A stretch of 64,000 nt of DNA from Pseudoruegeria sp. SK021 (GTDB lineage Bacteria > Pseudomonadota > Alphaproteobacteria > Rhodobacterales > Rhodobacteraceae), in contig NZ_MTBG01000018.1 of the NCBI RefSeq assembly GCF_002119405.1, forward strand, positions 1 through 64,000. Direction: 5' to 3'. A program made the position numbers and the translations under genes. The notes under the pieces were generated by a model that was not told the origin of the DNA, searched no databases, and saw only the letters and a list, made by a program, of their open reading frames with translations. Of this stretch, positions 27,503 through 35,967 are shown one piece after another. Numbering within the stretch: the first letter of the stretch is position 1; each line of letters starts with the position of its first letter.

Positions 27503-28468
27503 ATGCGCGCCTATATTCTGCGGCGGCTACTCCAGTCTATCGTAGTGGTGTTCGCTGTCACGACGATCATGTTTTTCATATTTCGCATCGTGCCGGCCGA
27601 TCCTACAGCCATGATGGTCGAACGTGGCATGTCCGAAGAGGCGCGGCAGGCCCTGCTCAAGGAATGGGGGCTGACCGGGTCCCTTGGCACACAATACGTG
27701 AGCTACATTAAAAATCTGATGGTGTTCGATTTCGGGGAGTCCTTCTTTTATAAAAAACCGGTTTGGGACGTTCTTTTGCCGCGGATCGTCAATACGTTGT
27801 GGATTGCGGTGCCAGGGTTGTTGATGGGCGCGGCCATCGGCGCAGGACTGGGCATGGTCGTCGGCTGGTCCAAACGCGGCAGCGCAACCGAACGCAGCGG
27901 CATCTTGGTGGCCACCATCATTCGCGGCACCCCAAGCTTCATCATCGGCATTGCCTTGCTGGCAATTTTCTCAAGTTGGTTGGGCTGGCTGCCGGGATTT
28001 GGCATGGGGGACGCGAATGGAAAAACCGGTATCGCGCGGTTTTTGCAGGGCGACTTCCTGATCCATCTGATCCTGCCAGTCCTCGCAATCACGATCTACT
28101 TCTTGCCCGAGAACCTTCTTCTAATGCGGTCAGGCGTGGCCGAGAACCGGACAGAAGATTACATCGAACTGGTGCGCGCCAAAGGCGTATCCAATTCGCG
28201 CGTGGCATGGCATGCGGGCCGCAATTCGCTGTTGCCGCTGATTACATGGCTTTTCCCTGCGCTTGCAGAGACCATCGCCGGAATTGTCGTGATCGAGATC
28301 GTCTTTAGCTGGCCGGGCATCGGGCGCGAACTGGTGATGGCCGTAACCCGCCAGGATTTCCCGCTTGCCCAAGCTGCGTTCTTTTTGCTGGCTGTGATGA
28401 TCGTCGTGGCGAATTTTGCCGCAGATCTGACCTATGGCAAGCTTGATCCACGCGTCGTGTATAGGTGA
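27503..28468 (+). CDS. Peptide-type ABC transporter permease (DppB type)
   Basis: A 321-residue inner-membrane permease. It starts MRAYILRRLLQSIVVVFAVTTIMFFIFRIVPADP, the typical first helix and periplasmic block of the DppB/OppB family. The EAA loop is in ENRTEDYIELVRAKGVSNSRV, and the last helices lie around ETIAGIVVIEIVFSWPGIG. It follows the binding-protein gene by 76 nt and is followed by the second permease after 7 nt. The substrate is unknown; ring-cleavage enzymes at the operon end hint that it may not be a plain peptide. Confidence 0.92.
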   Translation: MRAYILRRLLQSIVVVFAVTTIMFFIFRIVPADPTAMMVERGMSEEARQALLKEWGLTGSLGTQYVSYIKNLMVFDFGESFFYKKPVWDVLLPRIVNTLWIAVPGLLMGAAIGAGLGMVVGWSKRGSATERSGILVATIIRGTPSFIIGIALLAIFSSWLGWLPGFGMGDANGKTGIARFLQGDFLIHLILPVLAITIYFLPENLLLMRSGVAENRTEDYIELVRAKGVSNSRVAWHAGRNSLLPLITWLFPALAETIAGIVVIEIVFSWPGIGRELVMAVTRQDFPLAQAAFFLLAVMIVVANFAADLTYGKLDPRVVYR

Positions 28469-28475
28469 TAAGCGA

Positions 28476-29381
28476 ATGACAACGTTGGTAAAATATACAA
28501 AACAATCACCAAGCCGTCGCTGGTCGTGGCTGACAGACCCGCTGGCTGCACTCATTCGTGATCGCTTCGCACTGGGCGGACTAATTATCCTTGCGATCTT
28601 TTTCCTGATTGCGATCTTTGCGCCCCTGATCGCCACCCATCCGCCGTTTGAATCTGCGATTAGCGACACAGGTCGGCTGATGCGGTTGCAGCCACCATCC
28701 GCGGATCATTGGCTGGGGACGACAACGTTTGGACAGGATGTGTTTTCCCAGTTTGTTCTGGGTTTCCGTGTCACCCTGATGGTTGGCGTGCTCGGGGCGA
28801 TTGCTGTCGGCGTGATCTCAACGCTGTTTGGGGTGATCTCGGGCTATTTCGGCGGCTGGGTGGACGATGTGCTGATGCGCATCACCGACATTGCCTTGTC
28901 CATCCCGACGTTGCCGTTTGCCATTCTCGCCGTGGGCCTGTTGGGACCCAGCATCAACAACATCATTCTGGTCATTGTTCTGTTGTTCTGGCGGAACGGT
29001 GCACGAATCATCCGATCAGCGGTGCTGACCGAGCGTGAGCGCGTGTATGTCAAGTGGGCGCGAACCGCAGGCGCATCGCACGTTCACATTATCCGGTGCC
29101 ACATTTTGCCCAACGTGTTTCGCGTGATCTTTCTATGGGTGACGATGTCCGTGGCCTTTGCGGTGCTGACCGAGGCCAGCCTGAGTTTTATCGGCCTAGG
29201 CGATCCATCGACGACCTCGTGGGGTCAGATGCTGAACACCGCATTCACCAGCGGCAATCTGCGCAGCGCTTGGTGGTGGGTTGTGCCGCCGTCTCTGGCG
29301 CTCGTGATGTTGATTTCGTCGCTCTACCTTGTGGGGCGTGCGTTCGAGGAACATGCAAACCCGCGACTGAGGGCCAAGTGA
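28476..29381 (+). CDS. Peptide-type ABC transporter permease (DppC type)
   Basis: A 301-residue permease starting at ATG 28476, just after the preceding stop; the longer frame from 28434 lies inside the previous gene. It carries the OppC first helix (FALGGLIILAIFFLIAIFAPLIATHPP), the HWLGTTTFGQDVFSQ block equivalent to the usual GTDxxGRD, and the EAA loop RERVYVKWARTAGASHVH. Its stop lies one base before the next ATG, so the operon is tightly packed. Confidence 0.92.
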   Translation: MTTLVKYTKQSPSRRWSWLTDPLAALIRDRFALGGLIILAIFFLIAIFAPLIATHPPFESAISDTGRLMRLQPPSADHWLGTTTFGQDVFSQFVLGFRVTLMVGVLGAIAVGVISTLFGVISGYFGGWVDDVLMRITDIALSIPTLPFAILAVGLLGPSINNIILVIVLLFWRNGARIIRSAVLTERERVYVKWARTAGASHVHIIRCHILPNVFRVIFLWVTMSVAFAVLTEASLSFIGLGDPSTTSWGQMLNTAFTSGNLRSAWWWVVPPSLALVMLISSLYLVGRAFEEHANPRLRAK

Positions 29382-29382
29382 C

Positions 29383-30465
29383 ATGACATTAAACACACAT
29401 GAAACTGACTTCGACCGCAAGCTAAACGCAAAGCCACCGGTCGAGCTGTCAGTGCGCGATCTGCGGATTGCCTACGCGACGTCGCGGGGTCCCTTCCGGG
29501 CTGTGGATGGAATTAGTTTTGACGTCCAGCCCAGCAGTGTCCTTGGACTGGTCGGGGAATCGGGTTGCGGCAAAAGCACTGTGGTCAAATCTTTGATGCG
29601 GCTGCTGCCCGACGGAACGCAGGTTGATGGTGAGGTTTTGCTGAACGGTCAAAACGTTCTTGCGATGACCGATGGCGCATTGCGCAAAACCCGGTGGAAT
29701 AAGATCGCACTGATTACCCAAAGTGCCATGAACGCGCTCGACCCGGTGATCTGCATCGGCGACCAGATTATCGAGTCCATTCAGGCGCATGAAAACGTCA
29801 GCCGCAAGGTTGCTTGGGCGCGGGCGGAATCGCTGTTCACGCTGGTCGGCCTGCCCACCGCGCGATTGCGGGAATACCCGCACCAATTCAGCGGTGGAAT
29901 GCGTCAGCGCGCGGTGATTGCTATGGCGCTTAGCCTCAATGCCGGGTTGTTGCTTGCGGATGAGCCGACGACGGCGCTGGACCCGATCATGCAAGACCAG
30001 ATCATGTCGCGCATTCGGGCCATTCAAGACCGGCTGCATCGCTCGATGATCCTCGTGACCCATGACATTGGGCTGGTGGCCGAAAACTGCAACACCGTTG
30101 CGGTCATGTATGCGGGCAAAATCGTCGAAATGGGGCCAGTGGAGCAAGTTCTGGTGGCACCCGAACATCCCTATACGATCGGGCTGCACAACGCTTTTCC
30201 CCGGATGTTGGCCGAAGGAGAGGAACGCCCGCCGCTGATCTCGATTGCGGGCGGCCTGCCCAATCTGTTGAATCCGCCAAGTGGATGCCGGTTTCATACC
30301 CGTTGCCCATTTGCGACGGACCGATGTTCGGCTCAAGAGCCGCCGCTGCGCGAGGTGCAGCCGCGCCGCAGTGTGGCCTGCCACCACGCAGGACAGGCCG
30401 TCGACTTTCGGAGGCGAGCCACAAATCCTGAAACATGGGCGACCGCGGCGAGGGGCACATCATGA
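29383..30465 (+). CDS. Peptide-type ABC transporter ATPase (DppD type)
   Basis: A 360-residue ATPase with an N-terminal extension of about 20 residues. Walker A is [11 protein letters not shown], the Q-loop is LITQSAMNALDP, the signature FSGGMRQRAVIAMAL, and Walker [13 protein letters not shown]. The C-terminal oligopeptide tail carries CRFHTRCPFATDRC. It overlaps the following ATPase gene by four bases (ATGA). Confidence 0.92.
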   Translation: MTLNTHETDFDRKLNAKPPVELSVRDLRIAYATSRGPFRAVDGISFDVQPSSVLGLVGESGCGKSTVVKSLMRLLPDGTQVDGEVLLNGQNVLAMTDGALRKTRWNKIALITQSAMNALDPVICIGDQIIESIQAHENVSRKVAWARAESLFTLVGLPTARLREYPHQFSGGMRQRAVIAMALSLNAGLLLADEPTTALDPIMQDQIMSRIRAIQDRLHRSMILVTHDIGLVAENCNTVAVMYAGKIVEMGPVEQVLVAPEHPYTIGLHNAFPRMLAEGEERPPLISIAGGLPNLLNPPSGCRFHTRCPFATDRCSAQEPPLREVQPRRSVACHHAGQAVDFRRRATNPETWATAARGTS

Positions 30466-31526
30466 CACAGCGCAGCTATGGCGATACAGTGCTGGAAGCG
30501 CGGCAGCTTAAGACCCATTTCAAGCTCGGCGGCGGCATCATCGCCGCGCTGACCGGCCAGCCTGCCCGCGTGGCGAAGGCCTTGGATGGCATCGATCTGA
30601 CAATTCGCGCGGGCGAGGTCCTTGGCCTCGTGGGCGAAAGTGGCTGCGGAAAGTCCACCCTTGGAATGACGCTGGTGCGGATGCACGAGCCGACAAGCGG
30701 CGATATTGTGTTTCAGGGCCAGTCGGTCACCGAAATAACCGGCCCTGACCTGAAGGACTTTCGCGCCAAGTCGCAGATCATCTTTCAGGATCCTTACAGT
30801 TCGCTCAACCCGCGCCTGACCATCGGCGAGATCGTGGCCGAACCGCTGCGGATCCATCGTCGCGGCGACGAGGCAACCCGCAGGGCAAAGGTGCATCAGG
30901 CACTTGGCCACGTTCGCCTGCCACCCGAAGAGTTCGCGCACCGCTACCCCGCGGATCTGTCCGGCGGACAGCGCCAACGGGTCGCCATCGCCCGTGCCTT
31001 AGTGCTGGATCCGGTGTTCATCGTTGCCGATGAACCGGTGTCGATGCTGGACGTGTCGGTGCAGGCGGGCGTGCTGCAACTGCTGGATGAATTGTCCCGC
31101 GAACTGGGGTTGGGCGTTCTCTATATTTCGCACGATATCGCAACGGTCGGTTATATTTGCGACCGGATCGCGGTGATGTATCTGGGGCGGGTGGTGGAAC
31201 AGGGCCCCGTGCATGAAATTCTGCGCCGCCCGAAACATCCATATACCCAGCACTTGATGCGCGCGATCCCCAATACCAACCCATTGGTGCGCCGCGAACG
31301 GGTCGTGCTGGAAGGCGATGTGCCGTCCCCCATCAACGCACCGCCCGGGTGCCGGTTTGCATCCCGCTGCCCCTATGTCGCCGATACCTGCCGCAAGACC
31401 GAACCAGAGTTGCTGGACGCCGCGGCCGGAGTTCTGTCGCGATGCCATCTCTACGGCGTCCTTGCAGGCACGGAGTCTGCGGCAGTGGTCGCGGCCAGAT
31501 CCAACGTCAGCGCGGAGGCACCATGA
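30462..31526 (+). CDS. Peptide-type ABC transporter ATPase (DppF type)
   Basis: A 354-residue second ATPase with start ATG 30462 in an ATGA overlap, preceded by GAGGGG. Walker A is [11 protein letters not shown], the Q-loop IFQDPYSSLNPRL, the signature LSGGQRQRVAIARAL, and Walker B FIVADEPVSMLD. The tail has CRFASRCPYVADTC. A stretch after residue 20 (GGGIIAALTGQPARVAKALDG) is an insertion typical of DppF relatives. The stop overlaps the start of the GntR gene. Confidence 0.92.
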   Translation: MTQRSYGDTVLEARQLKTHFKLGGGIIAALTGQPARVAKALDGIDLTIRAGEVLGLVGESGCGKSTLGMTLVRMHEPTSGDIVFQGQSVTEITGPDLKDFRAKSQIIFQDPYSSLNPRLTIGEIVAEPLRIHRRGDEATRRAKVHQALGHVRLPPEEFAHRYPADLSGGQRQRVAIARALVLDPVFIVADEPVSMLDVSVQAGVLQLLDELSRELGLGVLYISHDIATVGYICDRIAVMYLGRVVEQGPVHEILRRPKHPYTQHLMRAIPNTNPLVRRERVVLEGDVPSPINAPPGCRFASRCPYVADTCRKTEPELLDAAAGVLSRCHLYGVLAGTESAAVVAARSNVSAEAP

Positions 31527-32179
31527 GTTTGGCCAAGGAAGACGCCTATGATGGCATTCGCAAGCTAATCTTGTCCGGTGATTTCGTCGCCGGTGACCCG
31601 ATGCCCGAGGAAATGCTGGCCGAGCGGCTTAAGATCAGTCGCACGCCGGTGCGCGATGCGTTGCATCAGCTTGAAGTCGAAGGCATCGTCGAACGCCGTC
31701 AGAACCGCCGCGTTTATCTGGCTGCCGTCAATCCAATGACGGTGGTAGATATTTTTGTGGTTCGCGCACGGCTAGAGCCGCTCGCCGCACGTTTGGCGGC
31801 CGGAAAGGTCGATAAGGCATTCCTTGCCGATCTCGGGGGATTTGTCGAAACCATGGATCGGGTGGCGGGAAGCAAAGACCCCGACCGGCGGCTGTACCGC
31901 GCCCAAAACGAGCATTTTCACTGGCGCATTCTAACCCAATCTGAAAACAGCGCCATGAGTACGGCCGTGCGGGGCGTGGCGCGTCATGGTTTGACCAGCC
32001 CAACATTTGATCGCTGGACCTGTGCCGAACTTGAACGCAGTCAGAACCACCACAAGGAACTGATCCAAGCGTTCCGCGAGGGCGACCCAGACTGGGCAGA
32101 TGCCATCATGACCGCGCATCTTTACGCTGCGCGATCCGTCTATAATCGGGCGGCCAACGGGTCAGTTGCCTCGGTATGA
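31523..32179 (+). CDS. GntR-family regulator, FCD subfamily
   Basis: A 218-residue repressor-type protein. Its N-terminal winged helix reads DGIRKLILSGDFVAGDPMPEEMLAERLKISRTPVRDALHQLE in outline (residues 10-52). An all-helical FCD ligand domain follows, with likely metal-binding histidines (HFHW, HHKEL, HLYAA). It begins inside the ATPase stop (ATGA), so it is the sixth gene of its operon. It probably senses the imported compound or its breakdown product and acts at the palindromes in front of 25795. Confidence 0.9.
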   Translation: MSLAKEDAYDGIRKLILSGDFVAGDPMPEEMLAERLKISRTPVRDALHQLEVEGIVERRQNRRVYLAAVNPMTVVDIFVVRARLEPLAARLAAGKVDKAFLADLGGFVETMDRVAGSKDPDRRLYRAQNEHFHWRILTQSENSAMSTAVRGVARHGLTSPTFDRWTCAELERSQNHHKELIQAFREGDPDWADAIMTAHLYAARSVYNRAANGSVASV

Positions 32180-32192
32180 CAGGTTCAGAACA

Positions 32193-32837
32193 ATGATGGT
32201 TCTCTATGGATACTGGCGGTCTTCCGCGGCGTATCGCGTCAGAATAGCGCTTAATTTTAAGGGATTAGAATATGAATCTCGTTCTGTAAATCTGGTGACG
32301 GGCGAACAGACAACACCCGATTTTTTACGCCTGAACCCCGGTGCTGCGGTTCCGGCATTGGTCTTGAACAATGACACAGTGTTGACGCAATCACTGGCGA
32401 TCATCGACTGGCTGGACACCACCTATCCTCAACCGTGTCTGGTACCTGAATGTCCCACCGACGCGGCCCGCGTGCGGGCGGCTGCGATGGTCATCGCCTG
32501 CGATATTCACCCCCTGAACAATCTGACGGTTCTGGGGCGTCTGCGAGACATGGGCCAAGACGAAGAAGCACGGCGCCTTTGGATGTGTCACTGGATGACC
32601 AAAGGCCTGCACGCCTTTCAAGCCCTCCTGCCAACAGACGAAACATTCTGTTTCAGCAATGCCCCGAACTTGGCCGACACGTGTTTGATCCCGCAACTGT
32701 TCAACGCCCACCGTTGGGGGTGCGATCTATCTGCCTTCAAGCGCCTGACCGAGATTGAGGCCCGTTGTCTCGATCGTCAAGACTTCGCCAACGCGCGCCC
32801 GGAACACCAAACCGATGCCTTAAGAGAGACAGTATAA
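32193..32837 (+). CDS. maiA: Maleylacetoacetate isomerase (zeta-class glutathione S-transferase)
   Basis: A cytoplasmic glutathione-dependent isomerase that turns maleylacetoacetate into fumarylacetoacetate in tyrosine and homogentisate breakdown. The zeta-class signature YGYWRSSAAYRVRIALNFKGL lies right at the N-terminus and contains the catalytic Ser-Ser pair. QSLAIIDWLDTTYP and the helical C-terminal domain follow. Start at ATG 32193 gives 214 residues; ATG 32196 is equally possible. It is followed one base later by fumarylacetoacetase, which makes the pathway assignment firm. Confidence 0.9.
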   Translation: MMVLYGYWRSSAAYRVRIALNFKGLEYESRSVNLVTGEQTTPDFLRLNPGAAVPALVLNNDTVLTQSLAIIDWLDTTYPQPCLVPECPTDAARVRAAAMVIACDIHPLNNLTVLGRLRDMGQDEEARRLWMCHWMTKGLHAFQALLPTDETFCFSNAPNLADTCLIPQLFNAHRWGCDLSAFKRLTEIEARCLDRQDFANARPEHQTDALRETV

Positions 32838-32838
32838 C

Positions 32839-34080
32839 ATGACGGACCTTCTGATTTCCTGGATCGACAGCGCCAATTCCGACGCCACCGATTTTCCGCT
32901 GAACAATTTGCCATACGGCGTATTCCTTGCCGAGGATGGCTCAGGCCATTGCGGCGTCGCGATCGGGGCGCACATTCTTGATCTGCACGCGGTCGAAGCC
33001 GCGGGGCAGATCGACTTTTCTGGCACCTTATGTCAGGGGGACTGGTCGCCCTTTATGGCGCGCGGCACATCGGAATGGGCGCGCTTGCGCAGTTGGCTGC
33101 AATCCACACTGGCCAAAGGCGCGTCCGAACAACCCCTGCTTGAGCCGCATCTTGTCTCCCTCGGGCAGGCTCAGATGTTAATGCCGTTCCGGGTGTCGGA
33201 ATATACAGATTTTTATGCCTCACGTCACCATGCGACCAATGTGGGAATGATCCTGCGCGGCGCGGACGGATCATTGCCCGCGAACTGGCTACATATTCCC
33301 ATCGGGTATAACGGGCGTGCCTCATCGGTTGTGGTGTCGGGAACGGATGTGCGCCGTCCGTCAGGTCAACTGAAGGCGATGGACGAAACCGCCCCCCGCT
33401 TAGGCGCGTCGCAGCGTTTCGATTTCGAGTTGGAATTGGGTGCGGTCGTGGGGCAAGCATCTCAGGGACCGATCAATGTCGGTCAGGCCTTTGAGAACAT
33501 TTTTGGCTATGTGCTGCTGAACGATTGGTCGGCCCGGGACATTCAAGCATGGGAATACCTGCCGTTGGGTCCCTTCCAATCCAAGGCGACGGCGACCACG
33601 ATCAGTCCGTGGATCGTCACGACTGCCGCGCTAGAGCCATTCCGCACCAATACGCCCGAACGCGATGTCCCGCTGCTGGACTATCTCACCGAACTAGGGC
33701 CCATGCTGTTCGATATCGACCTCAACGTGGCGATCAAGCCCGAGAATGGACCTGAGACGACAATTTCCCGCACCAATTATGCGTCAATGTATTATTCGGC
33801 GGCGCAACAACTTGCCCATCACACCTCGTCGGGTTGCCCAATGCGGGTGGGCGATTTGCTGGGGTCCGGCACCATTTCAGGCCCCGAGAAAACGGCACGC
33901 GGCTGCATGCTTGAAATCACTTGGGGCGGACAACAGCCGGTCGAATTGTCGTCGGGCGCGATGCGTACATTCCTTGAGGATGGGGACACCGTGATCCTCC
34001 GCGGCGGATCGGTTGCCAAGGACTACCGTGTCGGATTCGGCGCTTGCGTCGGTAAAGTGGTCCCGAACGGGACAATGTGA
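32839..34080 (+). CDS. fahA: Fumarylacetoacetase
   Basis: A 413-residue hydrolase that splits fumarylacetoacetate into fumarate and acetoacetate. It has the N-terminal SH3-like FAH domain (DFPLNNLPYGVFLAEDG, residues about 17-33). The catalytic domain carries FRVSEYTDFYASRHHATNVG with the expected acid and His residues, ELELGAVVG metal ligands, and the NDWSARDIQAWEYLPLGPF block. Full length and two domains distinguish it from short fumarylpyruvate hydrolases. It ends the operon. Homogentisate dioxygenase and 4-hydroxyphenylpyruvate dioxygenase are not in the window. Confidence 0.94.
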   Translation: MTDLLISWIDSANSDATDFPLNNLPYGVFLAEDGSGHCGVAIGAHILDLHAVEAAGQIDFSGTLCQGDWSPFMARGTSEWARLRSWLQSTLAKGASEQPLLEPHLVSLGQAQMLMPFRVSEYTDFYASRHHATNVGMILRGADGSLPANWLHIPIGYNGRASSVVVSGTDVRRPSGQLKAMDETAPRLGASQRFDFELELGAVVGQASQGPINVGQAFENIFGYVLLNDWSARDIQAWEYLPLGPFQSKATATTISPWIVTTAALEPFRTNTPERDVPLLDYLTELGPMLFDIDLNVAIKPENGPETTISRTNYASMYYSAAQQLAHHTSSGCPMRVGDLLGSGTISGPEKTARGCMLEITWGGQQPVELSSGAMRTFLEDGDTVILRGGSVAKDYRVGFGACVGKVVPNGTM

Positions 34081-34333
34081 ATGTCGATTGTGACCCGGTC
34101 CTAAGTCTATAAACCCGAGGCGATTGAGAACGGCGCAAAGCAAAAGTCGGCCTCGGTCGCTGCGGGATAAGCCTGCTGCGGGCGGTGTGAAAGTCGATGT
34201 CTTGCTCATGATCCTCCATCCTACTCAAGAGTTGGAGCCTCTGGCAAACCAGGCGCGGTTCATAATTGGCACTCTGCCACCGCCGCTTGCAACACCCGAA
34301 ACTGGCGGCATCACCACGGCCGGGACGCGAACA

Positions 34334-35284
34334 TCAGTCGTGAGGGCGCCTGCCCTCGGCCTTGACTTTGATCGCCCGAAGCAGGTCCTCGACCTGTTCC
34401 TTCAAGCTTGCTGCAATGATCGTCGCGATGCGGGGCAATGTGCGGCGGGGATTGAGGGCGATGCCGATCGTCTGATGAACAACGTCGGACCCCGTTACCG
34501 GAATGGCAACGACCTGCCCCGACAATAATTCCGGCGCCGCATCCAACTCTGACGTGAGCGCGACATACTGCCCAGAAATAACGAGTTTCTTCAGCAGTTG
34601 CAGGGAATTGGTCACAATGGGCGGCACCCCTTCGGCAAACATCCACGAATGCCGGGCCTCAAGAATGCGGCGGATGGACAGCGCGCGACTTTGGACCACG
34701 ATGGCGTGGTCACGAACCTGATTGAGGGTGACCCGAGCCTCGGACGCCAGCGGATGACCGGGTGCTACGATACAATAAAGGGGTAAATCGGCGCTCCATA
34801 ATACATGCATATCCCGCTGCCCGCTCAGGTTGAACGCCAGCGCGATATCCGCACGCCCATCCTCCAGATAGCCGACGGCCTCATCCGGCGTTGAGACATC
34901 AACGTCAATGCGCACCTTGGGAAAGGACGCGGCCACGTGGGACAGGAACATTGGCACAATCCCATTGACCAGACTGTCCATCGTCACAAGCCGCAGATGG
35001 CCAAGGTCAATCCCCTGCATCTGTTTGACATCCGACAGGATCCGCGTTTCGTCCGACCGCCAGCGCCGGGCAAGGGTGACAAACACTTCACCGGCCGGTG
35101 ACAACATCATTCCCGTCGGCATTCGGTCGAACAACAAAGCGCCCAACCGATCTTCCAATAGCTTGATTTGCCGATCAATGGCCGATGCGGAAATACCGAT
35201 GGCCCGAGACGCGGCCTGAATAGAACCATGCTCGGCGACCGCTTCAAGATAGATCAGAACACGGGGGAGCAGATGAATTGCCAT
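34334..35284 (-). CDS. LysR-family transcriptional regulator
   Basis: A 316-residue regulator with an N-terminal winged helix (RVLIYLEAVAEHGSIQAASRAIGISASAIDRQIKLLEDRLG in outline, residues 8-48) and a periplasmic-binding-like effector domain. It is divergent from uraD and the TRAP genes, with 112 nt between start codons, the usual arrangement for control of the neighbour. A 15-bp inverted repeat of T-N11-A type lies 18 nt upstream of its start. The 253 nt downstream of its stop, up to fahA, hold no gene. Confidence 0.92.
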   Translation of the reverse strand: MAIHLLPRVLIYLEAVAEHGSIQAASRAIGISASAIDRQIKLLEDRLGALLFDRMPTGMMLSPAGEVFVTLARRWRSDETRILSDVKQMQGIDLGHLRLVTMDSLVNGIVPMFLSHVAASFPKVRIDVDVSTPDEAVGYLEDGRADIALAFNLSGQRDMHVLWSADLPLYCIVAPGHPLASEARVTLNQVRDHAIVVQSRALSIRRILEARHSWMFAEGVPPIVTNSLQLLKKLVISGQYVALTSELDAAPELLSGQVVAIPVTGSDVVHQTIGIALNPRRTLPRIATIIAASLKEQVEDLLRAIKVKAEGRRPHD

Positions 35285-35301
35285 GGATGTACCAATCTAA
35301 T

Positions 35302-35327
35302 TTCTCGAATGGAGAATTGATTATAAT
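35302..35327 (+). promoter_or_regulatory. LysR-type site overlapping an activatable promoter (uraD/TRAP operon)
   Basis: TTCTC-gaatg-GAGAA (35302-35316) contains the T-N11-A pattern of LysR sites. It sits where the -35 should be for an exact TATAAT at 35322-35327; the -35 position itself is poor (AATTTC). A good -10, a bad -35 and an overlapping palindrome fit an activator-dependent promoter reading right into uraD. Transcription would start near 35334. Confidence 0.5.
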
Positions 35328-35396
35328 GTCATGGATTGCAATGATGCGTATGCCCTAACCTCTCCTTAACGACACCGTTTCGGAAGATGCCTCGAC

Positions 35397-35954
35397 ATGA
35401 CGCCCAGCCTTCAATCCCTAAACGCGGCCACCCGGCCCCAAGCGGTCGAGATGATCGCGCCTTTGGTTGAACGCTCGCCTTGGGTTGCAGAATTGGCGAT
35501 AGATGCGCGTCCTTTTGGCAGCGATGAGGCGTTGGCGCAGGCCTTGGTTGAGGTCATCCTGACGGCAGATGCGCAACGCCGCACCGCCATGTTCAACGTG
35601 CACCCCGAACTGGCCGGGGCCGCAGCGGCCGAAGGACGGATGACCCAAGAATCGACCTTTGAACAAGGCCGCCTTGGGCTCATGTCTCTGACCGCCGCAC
35701 AAGCCAAGCATCTGCGCGATCTGAACGCCAGATATCTAACCCGCTTTCATCACCCCTTCATCATCGCTCTGCACCGAATTCCAGACCTGGACACGTTGTT
35801 CGCCACATTTGAGCGACGGTTGGCCGCCAGCCCCATCGAAGAGCACACGGCAACGCTGGCCGAGATTACGTCTGTCATCCGGGCGCGCGCCGCGATGAGT
35901 TTTGGGGCACCGGCGCACAACAATTCTACCTCCCCTTCTGCCTCCCCCCTCTAA
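35397..35954 (+). CDS. uraD: OHCU decarboxylase (purine catabolism)
   Basis: A 185-residue enzyme that decarboxylates 2-oxo-4-hydroxy-4-carboxy-5-ureidoimidazoline to (S)-allantoin, the last step of urate oxidation. The catalytic histidine is His69 in NVHPELAG. The family block TQESTFEQ (residues 84-90) and the terminal RF..PFIIAL region are present. No uricase or hydroxyisourate hydrolase is nearby, which is unusual. It is first in an operon with a TRAP transporter, 13 nt upstream of the binding protein, under the divergent LysR gene. Confidence 0.9.
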   Translation: MTPSLQSLNAATRPQAVEMIAPLVERSPWVAELAIDARPFGSDEALAQALVEVILTADAQRRTAMFNVHPELAGAAAAEGRMTQESTFEQGRLGLMSLTAAQAKHLRDLNARYLTRFHHPFIIALHRIPDLDTLFATFERRLAASPIEEHTATLAEITSVIRARAAMSFGAPAHNNSTSPSASPL

Positions 35955-35967
35955 AAGGATCGCTGCA

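Noticed and set aside
34081-34333. Gap between fahA and the LysR gene examined for a gene or terminator
   Set aside because: Only overlapping, unconvincing short frames and no clear stem-loop were found.
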